Counted from the stretch's first letter, positions 1-8,846 are shown. The stretch: DNA of 64,000 bases from JAXMAZ01 sp046350115 (GCA_046350115.1 JAXMAZ010000004.1:186001-250000); one strand, 5' to 3'. The notes: generated by a model from the sequence alone, not told the origin. Made by a program: numbers and translations.

Positions 1-743
1 CGGTTGAAGGTGAGCAGGTTGGCGACGGTGCCCAGCTCCCGATACTTGGCCGTCGCCGGGCCGAACGACCGGGCCGACAGGTCTTTTGCCAACTTCACGA
101 CGCGGGCCGGGTCGGCGACCGCCGCCCGCCGGTCTCCGCGTACTCCGACGGCTTTCAGGTTCTTCGCCCCGAGCACCGCCCCGACCCCGCCCCGGCCGGC
201 GTGCCGGGAGTCGAACGACAGGGTGGCGAACCGCACCCGGTTCTCGCCGGCCGGGCCGATCACCCCGAACGACCACCCCGGCCCGTACCGCTCGCCGAGG
301 GCCGCCGTCGCGGCCGGTGGGGTCTGTCCCCACAGGTCGTCGGCCGGCTCCAGCCGGGTCTGGTCGCCGTCGATCAGCAGCACGGTCGGCGACTCGCAGC
401 GGCCGGCCACGACGACGGCGTCATATCCGGTCCCCTTCCCCCGCAGGGCGAAGTGGGAGGAGGACAGGGCGTCGTTGAACCGGTTCGTCAGCGGGGATTT
501 GCAGGCGACGCAGAACTTCGCCGAGGTGGTCAGTGGGGTGCCGACAAGTGGGCTGAAGGCGAACACTAGCGGCGCCGCCGGGGCGAACGGTTCGACGCCG
601 GCCGGGCACTCGCGATGCAGCAGCCACGCCGCCAGCCCGGCCCCGCCGACGAACCGGCGGAGCACGTCCTCCGGCAGCGGCACCGCCTCGGCTTGGCCGG
701 TGCCGACATCGACCCGCAGGTAGCGGCCGTGGTAGCCGAACAT
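1..743 (-). CDS. Aldehyde:ferredoxin oxidoreductase family, N-terminal part (cut by window edge)
   Basis: Reading the minus strand from ATG at 743 gives an open frame running off the window start, about 247 residues. It begins FGYHGRYLRVDVGTGQ and continues with VGGAGLAAWLLHRE, then LVFAFSPLVGTPLTTSAKFC and a later GGVGAVLGAKNLKAV. These match the N-terminal domain of tungsten/molybdopterin aldehyde:ferredoxin oxidoreductases, which bind the bis-pterin cofactor and oxidise aldehydes to acids in the cytoplasm. The C-terminal domains and most Fe-S ligands lie outside the window, so the substrate cannot be judged. The gene starts 6 bases after the Uma2 stop, and a MoaD-like gene lies just upstream, so the three look like one operon. 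A MoaD-type sulfur carrier fits a pterin-cofactor enzyme. Confidence 0.8.
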   Translation of the reverse strand, partial: MFGYHGRYLRVDVGTGQAEAVPLPEDVLRRFVGGAGLAAWLLHRECPAGVEPFAPAAPLVFAFSPLVGTPLTTSAKFCVACKSPLTNRFNDALSSSHFALRGKGTGYDAVVVAGRCESPTVLLIDGDQTRLEPADDLWGQTPPAATAALGERYGPGWSFGVIGPAGENRVRFATLSFDSRHAGRGGVGAVLGAKNLKAVGVRGDRRAAVADPARVVKLAKDLSARSFGPATAKYRELGTVANLLTFN

Positions 744-749
744 GACGCC

Positions 750-1361
750 TCAGACCGCCCAGGTCTTCTTCTTCCCGTCGGTCCGCCGCACCTCCAACCG
801 CGGGCCGGCCCGCTTGTCCACCCGCCGGAAAGCGAGCGGACGCACGGCGCTCACGAGGCACGGCACGCCGTCGAGGTCGGTCGGCTTGACCGGTGCGAGC
901 CGCTTTCGGCCGAGCCGGTACAAGGTCGGCGCCCGCGTATCCCGTTGGACGACCAGCAGTTCACGAACCCCGAGGGCGGTGTAAAACGGCAGCTTCTTCG
1001 GGGTGTCGTCGCCGGGGCTGCGGATCTCGACCAGGAAATCCGGGCCGCCCTGGTAATGGGTGTTCCGGTCGACCGCCCGGCTGCCAGCGAGAGTCACGAC
1101 CACGTCCGGCACGCGATAGTTGTGTTCCCAATCGGCGTCCAGGTCGCTGACGTTCGCCCCCGGCAGTACAACCCCGCCCCGGCCGGCCACGGCCCCGCAG
1201 ATGCGAGTCAGTTTGCTCACCACCATCTGGTGGTCGATGTTCGGCATCGGCGGCATGACGTACACCCCGTTCCACACCTCATCGTGGCGGTCCTGCCCGA
1301 GTTCCCGCCGGCGGGCGATCAGGTGGTCCGAAACGAAGGTGTCGAGGATCAACGCCGTCAT
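750..1361 (-). CDS. Uma2 family (PD-(D/E)XK nuclease-like) protein
   Basis: 203 residues. The N-terminal half reads WNGVYVMPPMPNIDHQMVV, followed by VPDVVVTLAGS, then PDFLVEIRSPGDDTPKKL and ELLVVQRDTRAPTLYRL. The order PDvvV ... DFLVEIrSP ... K is the signature of the Uma2/DUF820 family, whose fold is related to restriction endonucleases; D, E and K would be the nuclease core. The biological role of the family is not established. These genes are scattered in large numbers in cyanobacteria and planctomycetes. Here it sits between moaD-like (3-base gap) and the oxidoreductase gene (6-base gap), so it is co-transcribed with them by inference; a functional link is not known. Confidence 0.82.
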   Translation of the reverse strand: MTALILDTFVSDHLIARRRELGQDRHDEVWNGVYVMPPMPNIDHQMVVSKLTRICGAVAGRGGVVLPGANVSDLDADWEHNYRVPDVVVTLAGSRAVDRNTHYQGGPDFLVEIRSPGDDTPKKLPFYTALGVRELLVVQRDTRAPTLYRLGRKRLAPVKPTDLDGVPCLVSAVRPLAFRRVDKRAGPRLEVRRTDGKKKTWAV

Positions 1362-1364
1362 CGG

Positions 1365-1631
1365 TCAGCCCCCCGCGTCCGCGGATAACAGTAGCAGCCG
1401 CGACCCGGCCGGCAGCGGTTGGGTCAGGTCGGCGACGAACCGCTCGCCGTTCACCGACAGCAGGTACTCGGGCATCAGCCGGCCGTCGGCGACCAACACC
1501 CGCCCCAGGCCCGGGAGGGCGTCCGCCACCGCCGCCAGGGCGGCCGCCGGCGTGTCCGCGACCACGGCCGCTTCCGGCACGCCCGCCCGCCGCCGCGGCA
1601 CCCCGTAGAACTCGACCGTCACCGTACCCAT
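1365..1631 (-). CDS. MoaD/ThiS-family sulfur carrier protein
   Basis: 88 residues. It starts MGTVTVEFYGVPRRRAG, has a typical beta-grasp middle (VADGRLMPEYLLSVNGERF) and ends LLLLSADAGG. The C-terminal Gly-Gly is what MoaD and ThiS proteins need for adenylation and thiocarboxylate formation. MoaD is the small subunit of molybdopterin synthase and supplies the dithiolene sulfur. It is the first gene of the minus-strand group moaD-Uma2-oxidoreductase, consistent with a dedicated carrier for the pterin cofactor of the downstream enzyme. No moaE is visible in the window, so it might share the genome's general MoaE or act on a different partner. Confidence 0.8.
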   Translation of the reverse strand: MGTVTVEFYGVPRRRAGVPEAAVVADTPAAALAAVADALPGLGRVLVADGRLMPEYLLSVNGERFVADLTQPLPAGSRLLLLSADAGG

Positions 1632-1682
1632 ACGGGTATACTACCCGCACCGCCCCGCCGGTGCTTCCCGTCACGGTGCCCC

Positions 1683-2236
1683 ATGCCGGCCGTCCTGCTC
1701 GTCATCGGCGACGCCGCCGAGGTACTCGACACCTTCTACCCGCTGTTCCGGCTGAGGGAGGAGGGGTACGAGGTACACGTCGCCGGGCCGGCCGCCCGGG
1801 TGTACCACCTGGTCCAGCACGACCGCCACCCGGACTGGGACATCACCGTCGAGTCCCCGGGGTACCGGCTGAAGGCGGACGTGGCGTTCGCCGACGTGGA
1901 CCCGGCCGAGTACGCCGGGCTGGTGATCTCCGGCGGCCGGGCGCCCGAGTACCTGCGGTACGACCCGGACCTGATCCGCGTCACCAAGGCGTTCTTCAAG
2001 GACAAGAAGCCGGTGGCGAGCGTCTGCCACGGGGTCGAGTTCTGGCCGCCGCCGGGATGCTGCCGGGGAAGAGGGCGACGACCGTGGCCAAGTGCCGGTA
2101 CGACGTCGAGTACTTCGGCGGCCACTACGTGGACGCCGAGGTGGTGGTGTGCAGCAACCTGGTGACGGCCCGCACCTGGCACGACAACCCGGCCTGGATG
2201 CGGGAGTACGTGAAGCTGCTGCGGGCTTCGGGGTAG
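1683..2236 (+). pseudogene. DJ-1/PfpI family protein, interrupted by a one-base frameshift
   Basis: From ATG at 1683 the frame reads MPAVLLVIGDAAEVLDTFYP, then LVISGGRAPEYLRYDPD and KPVASVCHGVE. This is the PfpI/DJ-1 layout with the nucleophile-elbow Cys in SVCHG. After VCHGVE at about 2041 the homology moves to the next frame (LAAAGMLPGKRATTVAKC, DVEYFGGHYVDAEVVV, WMREYVKLLRASG) and ends at TAG 2234-2236. Adding one base would restore a protein of about 184 residues, the usual family length. The family includes class-I glutamine-amidotransferase-like hydrolases and stress proteins acting on glyoxals. Whether the lesion is genuine or a sequencing slip cannot be told from here. Two palindromic repeats follow directly. 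Confidence 0.75.
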
Positions 2237-2243
2237 CGGCAGT

Positions 2244-2348
2244 GTAGGGTGCGTTGAGGCTCTGTGAAACGCACCGGTGGGTTCGCCCCGCATGATGTCG
2301 ATGCGGGGCCGGTGCGTTTCGTCGCAGGGCCTCCTCAACGCACCCTAC
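2244..2348. repeat. Palindromic element, GTAGGG family (variant GTAGGGTGCGT), copy 1
   Basis: Long imperfect inverted repeat. The left arm begins gtagggtgcgttgaggc and the right arm ends gcctcctcaacgcaccctac; inner arms around gaaacgcaccgg / ccggtgcgtttc also pair. It lies 8 bases downstream of the DJ-1 stop codon and shares its outer GTAGGG...CCCTAC ends with the elements flanking the RAYT gene. Confidence 0.85.
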
Positions 2349-2363
2349 GCCAGACCGGCATTC

Positions 2364-2461
2364 GTAGGGTGCGTGGAGGCGTTACTGGCACCGGTAGGAC
2401 ACCATGCCTCGGGTGCGGTCGTTGCCGGGCCGGAGCGTTGCGAAGCCTCCACGCACCCTAC
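2364..2461. repeat. Palindromic element, GTAGGG family (variant GTAGGGTGCGT), copy 2
   Basis: Second tandem copy, 15 bases after the first. Left arm gtagggtgcgtggaggc, right arm gcctccacgcaccctac. The loop differs from copy 1, so the arms are better conserved than the centre, as expected for elements maintained as hairpins. It abuts the 3' end of the minus-strand gene at 2469, so it separates two convergent genes and could also act as a bidirectional hairpin terminator. Confidence 0.85.
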
Positions 2462-2468
2462 GGCCGCT

Positions 2469-4077
2469 TCAGCTCCGCCGTCGGCCGCTTGCGCCTCTTT
2501 CCGGGCCGGCGGTCAGCCGGCGGTACAGGTCGGCGTCGAACGCCTGCCGCATGATCGCCATCGACGCCGGGTCGAACACCGCCGGCGACCCGCTCGGGGT
2601 CAGGTCTTCCACCCGGCAGGCGAACCGCTTCTTGCCGAACCGGTACGTCGCCGCGAACTCCTTGCCGAGGGTCGCGCCCGCCGACACCCGCAGGTCCGGC
2701 GGGCCGTCGAGCGGCGGCAGTTCCACCCGGGGCACCGGCTGCCCGTACTCGTCCAGCAGCCCGACCCGCAGGTCCGGCCGGCCGCGGTGCCGCAGGTGCC
2801 AGGCGAAGTGAATCCCCTCCTCGACGTTCAGGGCGTCGTCCCCGACCCAGGCGACCCGGGCGTTCGCCGGCGCGGTCGCCTCGACGTGGCGGAGGGCGGC
2901 CCAGAGCATCCGGCCGCGGGCGGCCAGCTTCTCCTGGCGGACGACGTTCGCCCCGGCCATGACCGCCAGCCCGGCCGCCAGGGTGCCGAGGGCCAGCCGC
3001 TTCGGGGCACAGTCGGCGACGGCCAGGAGTTGGGCCAGGAGCAGGGCGAACAACAGGTCGACGCCCCACACCGCCGGCATCGTGTACCGGGCGGCCATGA
3101 TCGACACCGGCAGATAGACCGCGATCCCGGCGAGCAGCAGCAGGGAGCCACAGAGGAGGGCGGCACGGTGCTGCCCGGACGGAAGCCCAGCCGTTGCAAC
3201 GGCTGGGCTTTGAGACTTCCTATTCCACAGAACCACACCCAGAGCCAGTACCAAGCCGGCCCCGACAAAGTCCAACCCCGCCCCCTTCATCCAACTCATG
3301 ATCACGCCCGACCTGCTCCAGCGACGGCCCGGGGGTGGTGTACTGTCCCGGGTGCCAGGTCAGCCGGAAGTACAGGAAGTGTCCGGCCGGCAGCAGCAGC
3401 GGCAGCAGGTACACGGCCGCCCGCCAGCGGTTCATGCGCCAGCCGTCGCGGAGGCTCATCCCGTCCGGGAACAGCCGGGCGGCCAGCATCGCCGGGACGA
3501 TGGCCACGAACGTGTTCTTGCACCCCAGCGCCACCAGCAGCCCGAACACGGCGACCAAATCCCAGGCCCAAGGCCGCCGGCTGTGGGCCGCCTGCCGGGC
3601 CGCCGCCACCGCCGCCAGGGCGTAGGGCATGGCGACGCCTTCCGCCAGCGTCAGGCTGGTCCAGATCTCGTTACGGTACGGGTTCCACATGGCCGCCGCT
3701 CCGGCCAGCAGGGCCGCCGTCGGGGGGATGCCGAACGCCCGCATCAACCACAGGAGCGCCGCCGCCGCCAGCCCGCACCAGAGCAGCCGGACCGCCCGCC
3801 AGGCCGCCGGGTCGGCTCCGAGGGTGTTCGCCATCACTTCCCAGTGGACCCACAGCGTCGGCCGAAACGGCCCGAGGTGTTCGACGTTCGCCCGCACCTT
3901 GTCCCACCAGATGCCGGCGTGCTGGGTCAGGGTGGTGCCGGGCGGCGACGGGTAGACCAGGTTGCCGTCGTCGATGAAGTCGAACGGGGTGAGCAGGGTC
4001 GGCAGGTAGCCGAGGGCGAGGACCAGCCCGCCGAGGACGATCCAGTGGGGGAAGCCGGGCTTGTCGGGGGCGGTCAT
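2469..4077 (-). pseudogene. Multi-pass membrane protein, unknown function, frameshifted
   Basis: From ATG at 4077 (MTAPDKPGFPHWIVLGG) the frame encodes hydrophobic helices (VLGGLVLALGYLPTLL, LLWCGLAAAALLWLM) and a luminal-looking DFIDDGNLVYPSPP motif. The arrangement resembles polytopic glycosyltransferase/dolichol-type membrane proteins, but no family is certain. At about 3305 homology passes to the next frame (MSWMKGAGLDFVGAGL), where GTCGGG would need to be GTCGG. The second part (to 2469) has three more helices and a soluble C-terminal domain of about 150 residues. The repair would give about 535 residues. Inside the second part, 3181-3226 is a palindromic insertion read as NRKSQSPAVATAGL, shared with a gene at 47.9 kb. 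The start overlaps no neighbour; ndk lies divergently 145 bases away. Confidence 0.6.
3181..3226 (-). repeat. In-gene palindromic element, AGGAAGTC-AAAGCCCA family, copy 1
   Basis: The hairpin stem aagcccagccgt/tgcaacggctgggctt spans 3183-3210. It is preceded, on the coding (minus) strand, by aggaagtctcaaagccca. The same flank plus stem recurs on the plus strand at 47888-47932 inside the Pfa3-like gene. In both genes it is read in the same frame, giving RKSQSPxVATxGL. This copy sits just after a membrane helix of the host protein. Confidence 0.8.
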
Positions 4078-4222
4078 GGGGCGCGTCCTTGCACCAGGGG
4101 GCGGGCAGGCTATCACACCGGCCGGGCGGGGCGGAAGCCGAACCGGGTGGACGATCCAACCCCCGGTCCGCACGATACCTGCGTCCGGCGGCGCGCCCGC
4201 CCTCACCCACAGGCACACACCC

Positions 4223-4669
4223 ATGCAACAGACGCTCATCCTGCTCAAGCCGGACGCCGTCCAGCGGCGGCTGGTCGGGGAGATCACCCGGCGGTTCGAG
4301 GCGAAGGGGCTGCGGCTGGCCGGCCTCAAGCTGGTCCACGCCGCCCGCCAACTGGCCGAACAGCACTACGCGGTCCACAAGGGGAAGCCGTTCTACGAGA
4401 GCCTGCTCGCCTTCCTGACCAGCGGGCCGACGGTGGCGATGGTGTGGGAGGGCCGCGAAGCGGTCGCGGCTTGTCGCAGCCTGATGGGCGTGACGGACGG
4501 GGTGAAGGCCGGCCCCGGGACGATCCGCGGCGACCTGGCCCTGAGCGTGCAGAACAACCTGGTCCACGGCAGTGACAGCCCGGAGAACGCGACCGCCGAG
4601 ATCGCCCTGTGGTTCAAGCCGGACGAGCTGGTCAGCTACGCGGTGACGGACGCGAGCTGGGTGGGCTGA
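4223..4669 (+). CDS. ndk: Nucleoside diphosphate kinase
   Basis: 148 residues. It starts MQQTLILLKPDAVQRRLVGE at ATG 4223; longer in-frame starts upstream have no homology. It contains the family's active-site block NLVHGSDSPENA (phosphorylated His) and the terminal EIALWFKPDEL. The enzyme transfers the gamma phosphate of ATP to other nucleoside diphosphates in the cytoplasm. Length and motifs are typical of bacterial Ndk, and I see no lesion. It is monocistronic in appearance: a perfect GC hairpin (4681-4703) lies 11 bases downstream and the next gene is a toxin-antitoxin module. Confidence 0.95.
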   Translation: MQQTLILLKPDAVQRRLVGEITRRFEAKGLRLAGLKLVHAARQLAEQHYAVHKGKPFYESLLAFLTSGPTVAMVWEGREAVAACRSLMGVTDGVKAGPGTIRGDLALSVQNNLVHGSDSPENATAEIALWFKPDELVSYAVTDASWVG

Positions 4670-4680
4670 GGCGAAAGTGA

Positions 4681-4703
4681 GCGGCGGGGTTTAACCCCGC
4701 CGC
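4681..4703. repeat. Short GC palindrome, possible terminator
   Basis: gcggcggggtt-t-aaccccgccgc is a perfect 11-bp stem just after ndk, without a T-run. The same palindrome, extended by GG/CC, recurs at 8651-8677 after the YsnF gene. Both copies follow the 3' end of a gene, so a terminator role is plausible. Confidence 0.7.
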
Positions 4704-4756
4704 CCGACCACCCGCGGTGGTATCATGCACCTGCCGGACGAGCAGGAGGGCGTTGC

Positions 4757-5059
4757 ATGAGCGTGGTTCGCGGGACAGTGACGAACGGCAAGATCGTTCT
4801 CGACGCCCCGCCCGACTGGCCGGACGGTACGGAGGTTGAGGTCCGGTCGTCCCGGCGTGACGGCGTTCACTCCGATCTGTCCGACCAACGGGATGATCCG
4901 GAGTCGGTGGCCGCCTGGGTCGCCTGGGTGGAGTCCCTTCAGCCATTCTTAACCGAGGCCGAAGAGGCCGAGTGGCAGAAGGCCCGGGCCGAACGAAAGG
5001 CCGCATCACTGGCGGGCGGGCAGGAGCGGGCGGAGCACCTCCGCAAGATATGGGAGTGA
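4757..5059 (+). CDS. Putative antitoxin of a PIN-toxin module
   Basis: 100 residues. ATG at 4757 follows a good AGGAGG ribosome site at about 4744. The start, VVRGTVTNGKIVLDAPPDWPDGTEVEV, is the beta-hairpin seen in AF2212/AbrB-like small antitoxins. The C-terminal half is charged and helical (FLTEAEEAEWQKARAERKAA), as expected for the toxin-neutralising tail. Its 3' end overlaps the start of a PIN-domain toxin by 10 bases, the usual translational coupling. By family analogy it would bind and inhibit the toxin and autoregulate the pair. Confidence 0.75.
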   Translation: MSVVRGTVTNGKIVLDAPPDWPDGTEVEVRSSRRDGVHSDLSDQRDDPESVAAWVAWVESLQPFLTEAEEAEWQKARAERKAASLAGGQERAEHLRKIWE

Positions 5060-5478
5060 GACGCTACCTTCTGGACACGAACACCGTCGGTCATCTGATC
5101 AACGACCGGCGTGGGGTCCGACAACGGGTGATCGCCGCTCGCCGGGCCGGCGCGAAGGTCGGCACAAGCATCCCGGTCCTGGCCGAGCTGCACTACGGGG
5201 TCGAGGCGAGCGACACCCGTGAGGACAACCGGAGTCGTTTGCGGGATGGTATCCGCCCCCTCCGGTTGTGGCCGTTCGACCGACCGGCCGCCGAGGAGTA
5301 TGGCCGGCTATACGCGGCTCTCATCCGTCGTGGCCGGCCGATGCAAGAGATCGATGTGATGATCGCCGCCATCGCCCTGACACTCGGCAACTGCACCGTC
5401 GTCAGCACCGATTCGGACCTGCGGGCCGTCCCCGGGCTGAGGGTCGAAGACTGGGCCTCCCTGGCCCTTCCCGCTCCC
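5050..5478 (+). CDS. VapC-like PIN-domain toxin (ribonuclease); proper stop codon lost
   Basis: From ATG at 5050 (MGVRRYLLDTNTVGHLINDR) the sequence has the PIN acidic residues: D in LLDTNTV, E in LAELHYGVEA, D in MQEIDVMIAAIAL and D in STDSDLRAVPGL. These form the Mg-dependent ribonuclease site. VapC toxins cleave tRNA or rRNA when their antitoxin is lost. Family homology ends near 5475 (VEDWASLALP), but no stop follows. The frame stays open to 5853 and enters the damaged ligA, giving a chimeric tail (PVISDREFDKLLDELREL is ligase sequence). The feature end is my estimate of the conserved part. Loss of the stop may belong to the same local decay or sequence-error patch as ligA. Confidence 0.8.
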
Positions 5479-5519
5479 CGAAGTCACAATCCCGGCGTCC
5501 CCCGCCCGAGGGTCCGCCG

Positions 5520-7561
5520 ATGCCCAAGCCCGCCGCCCGCGCGCCGAACTCCGCAAGCTGCTCGACCACCACAACCGGCTGTACTACGTCGACGCCGCCC
5601 GGTCATCTCCGACCGCGAGTTCGACAAGCTCCTCGACGAACTCCGCGAACTCGAAGCCAAACACCCGGAGCTGGTGACGCCGGACGGCCGACCCAGCGGG
5701 TCGGCGGCTTGTATCGACGAGTTCCGCCCACGGTCACCCGCGGGTGCCGATGCTGTCCATCGACAACACCTACAACTCGGACGAACTCCGCAGTTCGACA
5801 AGTCGGTGCGGAAGTGCTCGGGGCCGAGCCGGTCACTTACGTCGTCGAGCTGAAGATCGACGGCGTGGCCATGTCCCTGACGTATGAGAACGGCTTGCTC
5901 ACCGTCAAGGGGCCACCCGCCGAGGACGGCGAGCAGGGCGACGACGTGACGCACAACCTGCAGGCCATGCCGGGGGTGCCGCTGCGGCTGGACACCGACG
6001 CCCCACCGAGCTGTTCGAGGGCCCGCGGCGAGGTCTACCTGACCCAGGCCGACCTGATCCGCATCAATCGCCAGCGAGAAGCGGACGGGGAGCCGCCGTA
6101 TGCCAACTGCCCGCAACCTGACCGCCGGCTCGCTCAAGCTGCTCGACCCGAAGGAGTCGGGCAAGCGAAGCGCAACTGTTCGCCTACGCCCGCAGGGCGG
6201 TGGACAGGCTGAGCATCTCGTCCACCTCCAGTCGCTCGACACCCTGAAGCGGTTCGGCTTCCCGGTCAACCCGCACACGCAATCCTGTCCGGACATCGAC
6301 GCGGTCATCGCCCACGTCCAGTCGTGGAGCGAGAAGCGTCACGACCTGCCCTACGACACCGACGGCATGGTCATCAAGGTGGACAGCTTCGCCCAGCGGG
6401 GAGGCTCGGGTACACGAGCAAGTTCCCGCGGTGGGCAGAACGTACAAGTTCGAGGCAGAGCAGGCGATGACCCGGCTGGCCCGGGTGGACGTGCAGGTCG
6501 GGCGGACCGGCAATGACCCCGGTCGGCCACTTCGACCCGCCGGTGAAACTGGCCGGCACCACGGTCAGCAAGGCCAGCCTACACAACGCCGACGAAATGG
6601 CCCGCAAGGACATCCGGGTCGGCGACACGGTGGTGGTCGAGAAAGCCGGCGAGATCATCCCCCAGGTGGTGCGGGTCGAAACCAGCGCCCCGGACCGGGG
6701 CGGAGCGAACGTTCAATCTTCCCAAGACCTGCCCGGTGTACAGCTCCCCGACCCGGAAGACCCCGGACAGCCCCGTTTCGTCTGCACCCGCCCCCGCGGC
6801 CAGTGCGACGGCCAGCTCAAGCGGCAACTGCTCCAGTTCGCCCGCCGCACGGCCATGGACATCGAGGGGCTGGGCGAAGCGATCGCCGACGAGCTGCTGG
6901 CCGCCGGCGTCGTAGCCGCCCTGCCCGACCTGTACCGGCTGACCAAGGCCGACCTGCTCAAAGCCCGCCCGCCGAAGGACGCGGCCGAGACCAAGTCGAG
7001 CAAGTGGGCGGACAACCTGCTCGCCGGGATCGCCAGCGAGGCCGCGGCCTGGCCCAGTTCCTGTCCGGGCTGGGCGTCCCGATGGTCGCCGACAGCATGG
7101 CCGACGCGGCTTTCGCCCAGGAGTTCCTGTCCATCGACGCCTTGCTGGACGCGGACGAGGCCCGGCTGAGCCAGGTGGAGGGGTTCGGGCCGGAGCGGGC
7201 CAAGGCGGTCCGCGGCTACTTCCAGACCCCGGCCGTGCGGGACATGGTCGCCGACTTCCAGGGACTCGGGCTGACGCTAACGGAGGAGAAGCGGGAAGTA
7301 CCAACCGGTGCCGGTGGGGCGCTGGCCGGCAAAACCGTGGTCGTCACCGGCAGCCTCGAGAAGTACGGCCGGGCGGAGATCGAGGAGTTGATCAAGAGCC
7401 TGGGCGGGAAGCCGTCCGGTAGCGTGTCCAAGAAGACCGACTTCCTGGTCGCCGGGGCGGACGCCGGCAGCAAGCTGGCCAAGGCGAAGGAGCTGGGGGT
7501 GCCGGTTCTCACGGAAGCCGAGTTCGAGGCTCTCGCCCGGTCGGCCGGCGGCCGCGGCTGA
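5520..7561 (+). pseudogene. ligA: NAD-dependent DNA ligase LigA, multiply frameshifted
   Basis: Homology runs through all three plus frames. In order: ISDREFDKLLDELRELEAKH (about 5607), MLSIDNTYNSDEL (5750), VVELKIDGVAMSLTYENGLL with the catalytic KxDG lysine (about 5845), RGEVYLTQADLIRINRQREA, DLPYDTDGMVIKVDSFAQR, PVKLAGTTVSKASLHNADE, a GQCDGQLKRQL zinc-finger remnant, TAMDIEGLGEAIADELL, a helix-hairpin-helix region (LSQVEGFGPERAKAVRG) and a C-terminal BRCT domain (LAGKTVVVTGSLEKYGRAEI). All LigA domains are present in order, but several single-base shifts are needed, most in the first 1.3 kb. LigA is normally essential, so a functional copy should exist elsewhere if the lesions are real. 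Confidence 0.85.
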
Positions 7562-7697
7562 CCCGCGATCCGGCAAGCCGGTTCCCCGTGGTCACGCACC
7601 CGCCTGCCCGTTCGCAGAAGAGGCCCGGTTGGCACATCCGTTGCCCTTGCTCCGACCGAACCCGCCATCCGGCGGACCACCCGGGAGGACTCTCCTC

Positions 7698-8621
7698 ATG
7701 GCGAGCAAGAAGACGGACAAGCACGTTCACGACAAAGACCCGGAAAAGACCGTCGACGTTCCCCCCTACGGGAGCCGCAACGCCGACCCGCTGACCGACG
7801 CGGCCGGCTCCCACCCGGTCGAGACCGGAGTCGGGGCGGTGCTCGGCGGGGTGGCCAGTGGCCTGGCCGTCGGGGCGGTCGGCGGGCCGGTCGGGGCGGT
7901 CATCGGCGGGATCGCCGGCGGGGCGCTGGCCGGCGGGCTGGCCGGCAAGGGGGTCGGCGAGCTGATCGACCCGACCACCGAGGACAACTGGCTCCGCGAG
8001 TACCACTCGGGGGTCGAGACCGGCACCGCGAAGGCCAAGGGCAAGACGGGCATCGTCCACGACATCGAGGAGTACCGGCCGGCGTACCGGTACGGGCTGA
8101 CGGCCGCGGCCAGCAACCCGGGCCGGACGTACACGGAGGTCGAGCCGCAGCTCCGCCGGCAGTACGAGTCCGATTCGGCGTACTCCGGGATGAAGTGGGA
8201 CGAGGCCCGGTCGGCCGTCCGGGACGCCTACGACCGCACCCTGCGGCTCCGCGAGGAGCGGCTGAAGGTGGACAAGACGGAGGAGCAGACCGGCGAGGTG
8301 ACGCTCCGCAAGGAGGTGCGGACCGAACACCAGACGGTCAGCGTCCCGGTCCAGAAGGAGGAGGTGGTGATCGAGCGGCGGACGGTGAACAAGACCGTCC
8401 CCGGCGGGATGACCGCCGACGCCCGGACCGAGGAGGTCCGCATCCCGGTCCGGGAGGAGAAGGTGAAAGTCGGGAAGGAGACGGTGATTAAGGAAGAGGT
8501 GTCGCTCGGCAAGCGGAAGGTGCAGGAGACGGAGCGGGTCGGCGCCGACCTGAAGAAAGAGGAACTGAAGGTGGAGGAGACCGGGAAGGTCCGGGTGAAG
8601 GGGGACACGAAGAAGAATTGA
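7698..8621 (+). CDS. YsnF/AvaK-type stress protein (DUF2382) with glycine-zipper region
   Basis: 307 residues. ATG 7698 follows GGGAGGAC. Residues about 40-95 form a Gly/Ala-rich glycine zipper (VLGGVASGLAVGAVGGPVGA), likely membrane- or self-associating. The middle has EDNWLREYHSG and the RPAYRYG-type conserved block. The C-terminal third is the DUF2382 domain (LRKEVRTEHQTVSVPVQKEE, VRIPVREEKVKVGKETV), very rich in Lys, Glu and Val. DUF2382 proteins are general-stress or desiccation-associated in other bacteria; the molecular role is unproven. It stands alone between the ligA remnant and a convergent gene, followed by a GC hairpin. Confidence 0.85.
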   Translation: MASKKTDKHVHDKDPEKTVDVPPYGSRNADPLTDAAGSHPVETGVGAVLGGVASGLAVGAVGGPVGAVIGGIAGGALAGGLAGKGVGELIDPTTEDNWLREYHSGVETGTAKAKGKTGIVHDIEEYRPAYRYGLTAAASNPGRTYTEVEPQLRRQYESDSAYSGMKWDEARSAVRDAYDRTLRLREERLKVDKTEEQTGEVTLRKEVRTEHQTVSVPVQKEEVVIERRTVNKTVPGGMTADARTEEVRIPVREEKVKVGKETVIKEEVSLGKRKVQETERVGADLKKEELKVEETGKVRVKGDTKKN

Positions 8622-8650
8622 GGTTCGCACCAACCGGCAATGGCCTTAGC

Positions 8651-8677
8651 GGGCGGCGGGGTTAAACCCCGCCGCCC
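8651..8677. repeat. Short GC palindrome, second copy
   Basis: gggcggcgggg-ttaaa-ccccgccgccc, a perfect stem in the gap between the convergent genes ending at 8621 and 8847. It contains the 4681-4703 palindrome in the opposite orientation. It has no T-run but is well placed to terminate transcription from either side. The rest of the gap (8678-8846) shows nothing I recognise. Confidence 0.7.
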
Positions 8678-8846
8678 TCGGTGCGGGTTACGTGCAGTGT
8701 CCGGAGGACCGTCCCCACGCGGACCCGGCGACCACTTCGGCCACCCATGCCCCCCGGGCGGGCAAGGTCGCGGAGGTGGTGAGCTAGTAAGACCGAGGTG
8801 GTCGCACCCGGCGTCTTCAAGTGCATCGGCGAGGACCGGCGGGACA

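Noticed and set aside
4681..4703. Typical intrinsic terminator after ndk
   Set aside because: A strong hairpin is there but no T-run follows, so it is listed as a palindrome with only a possible terminator role.
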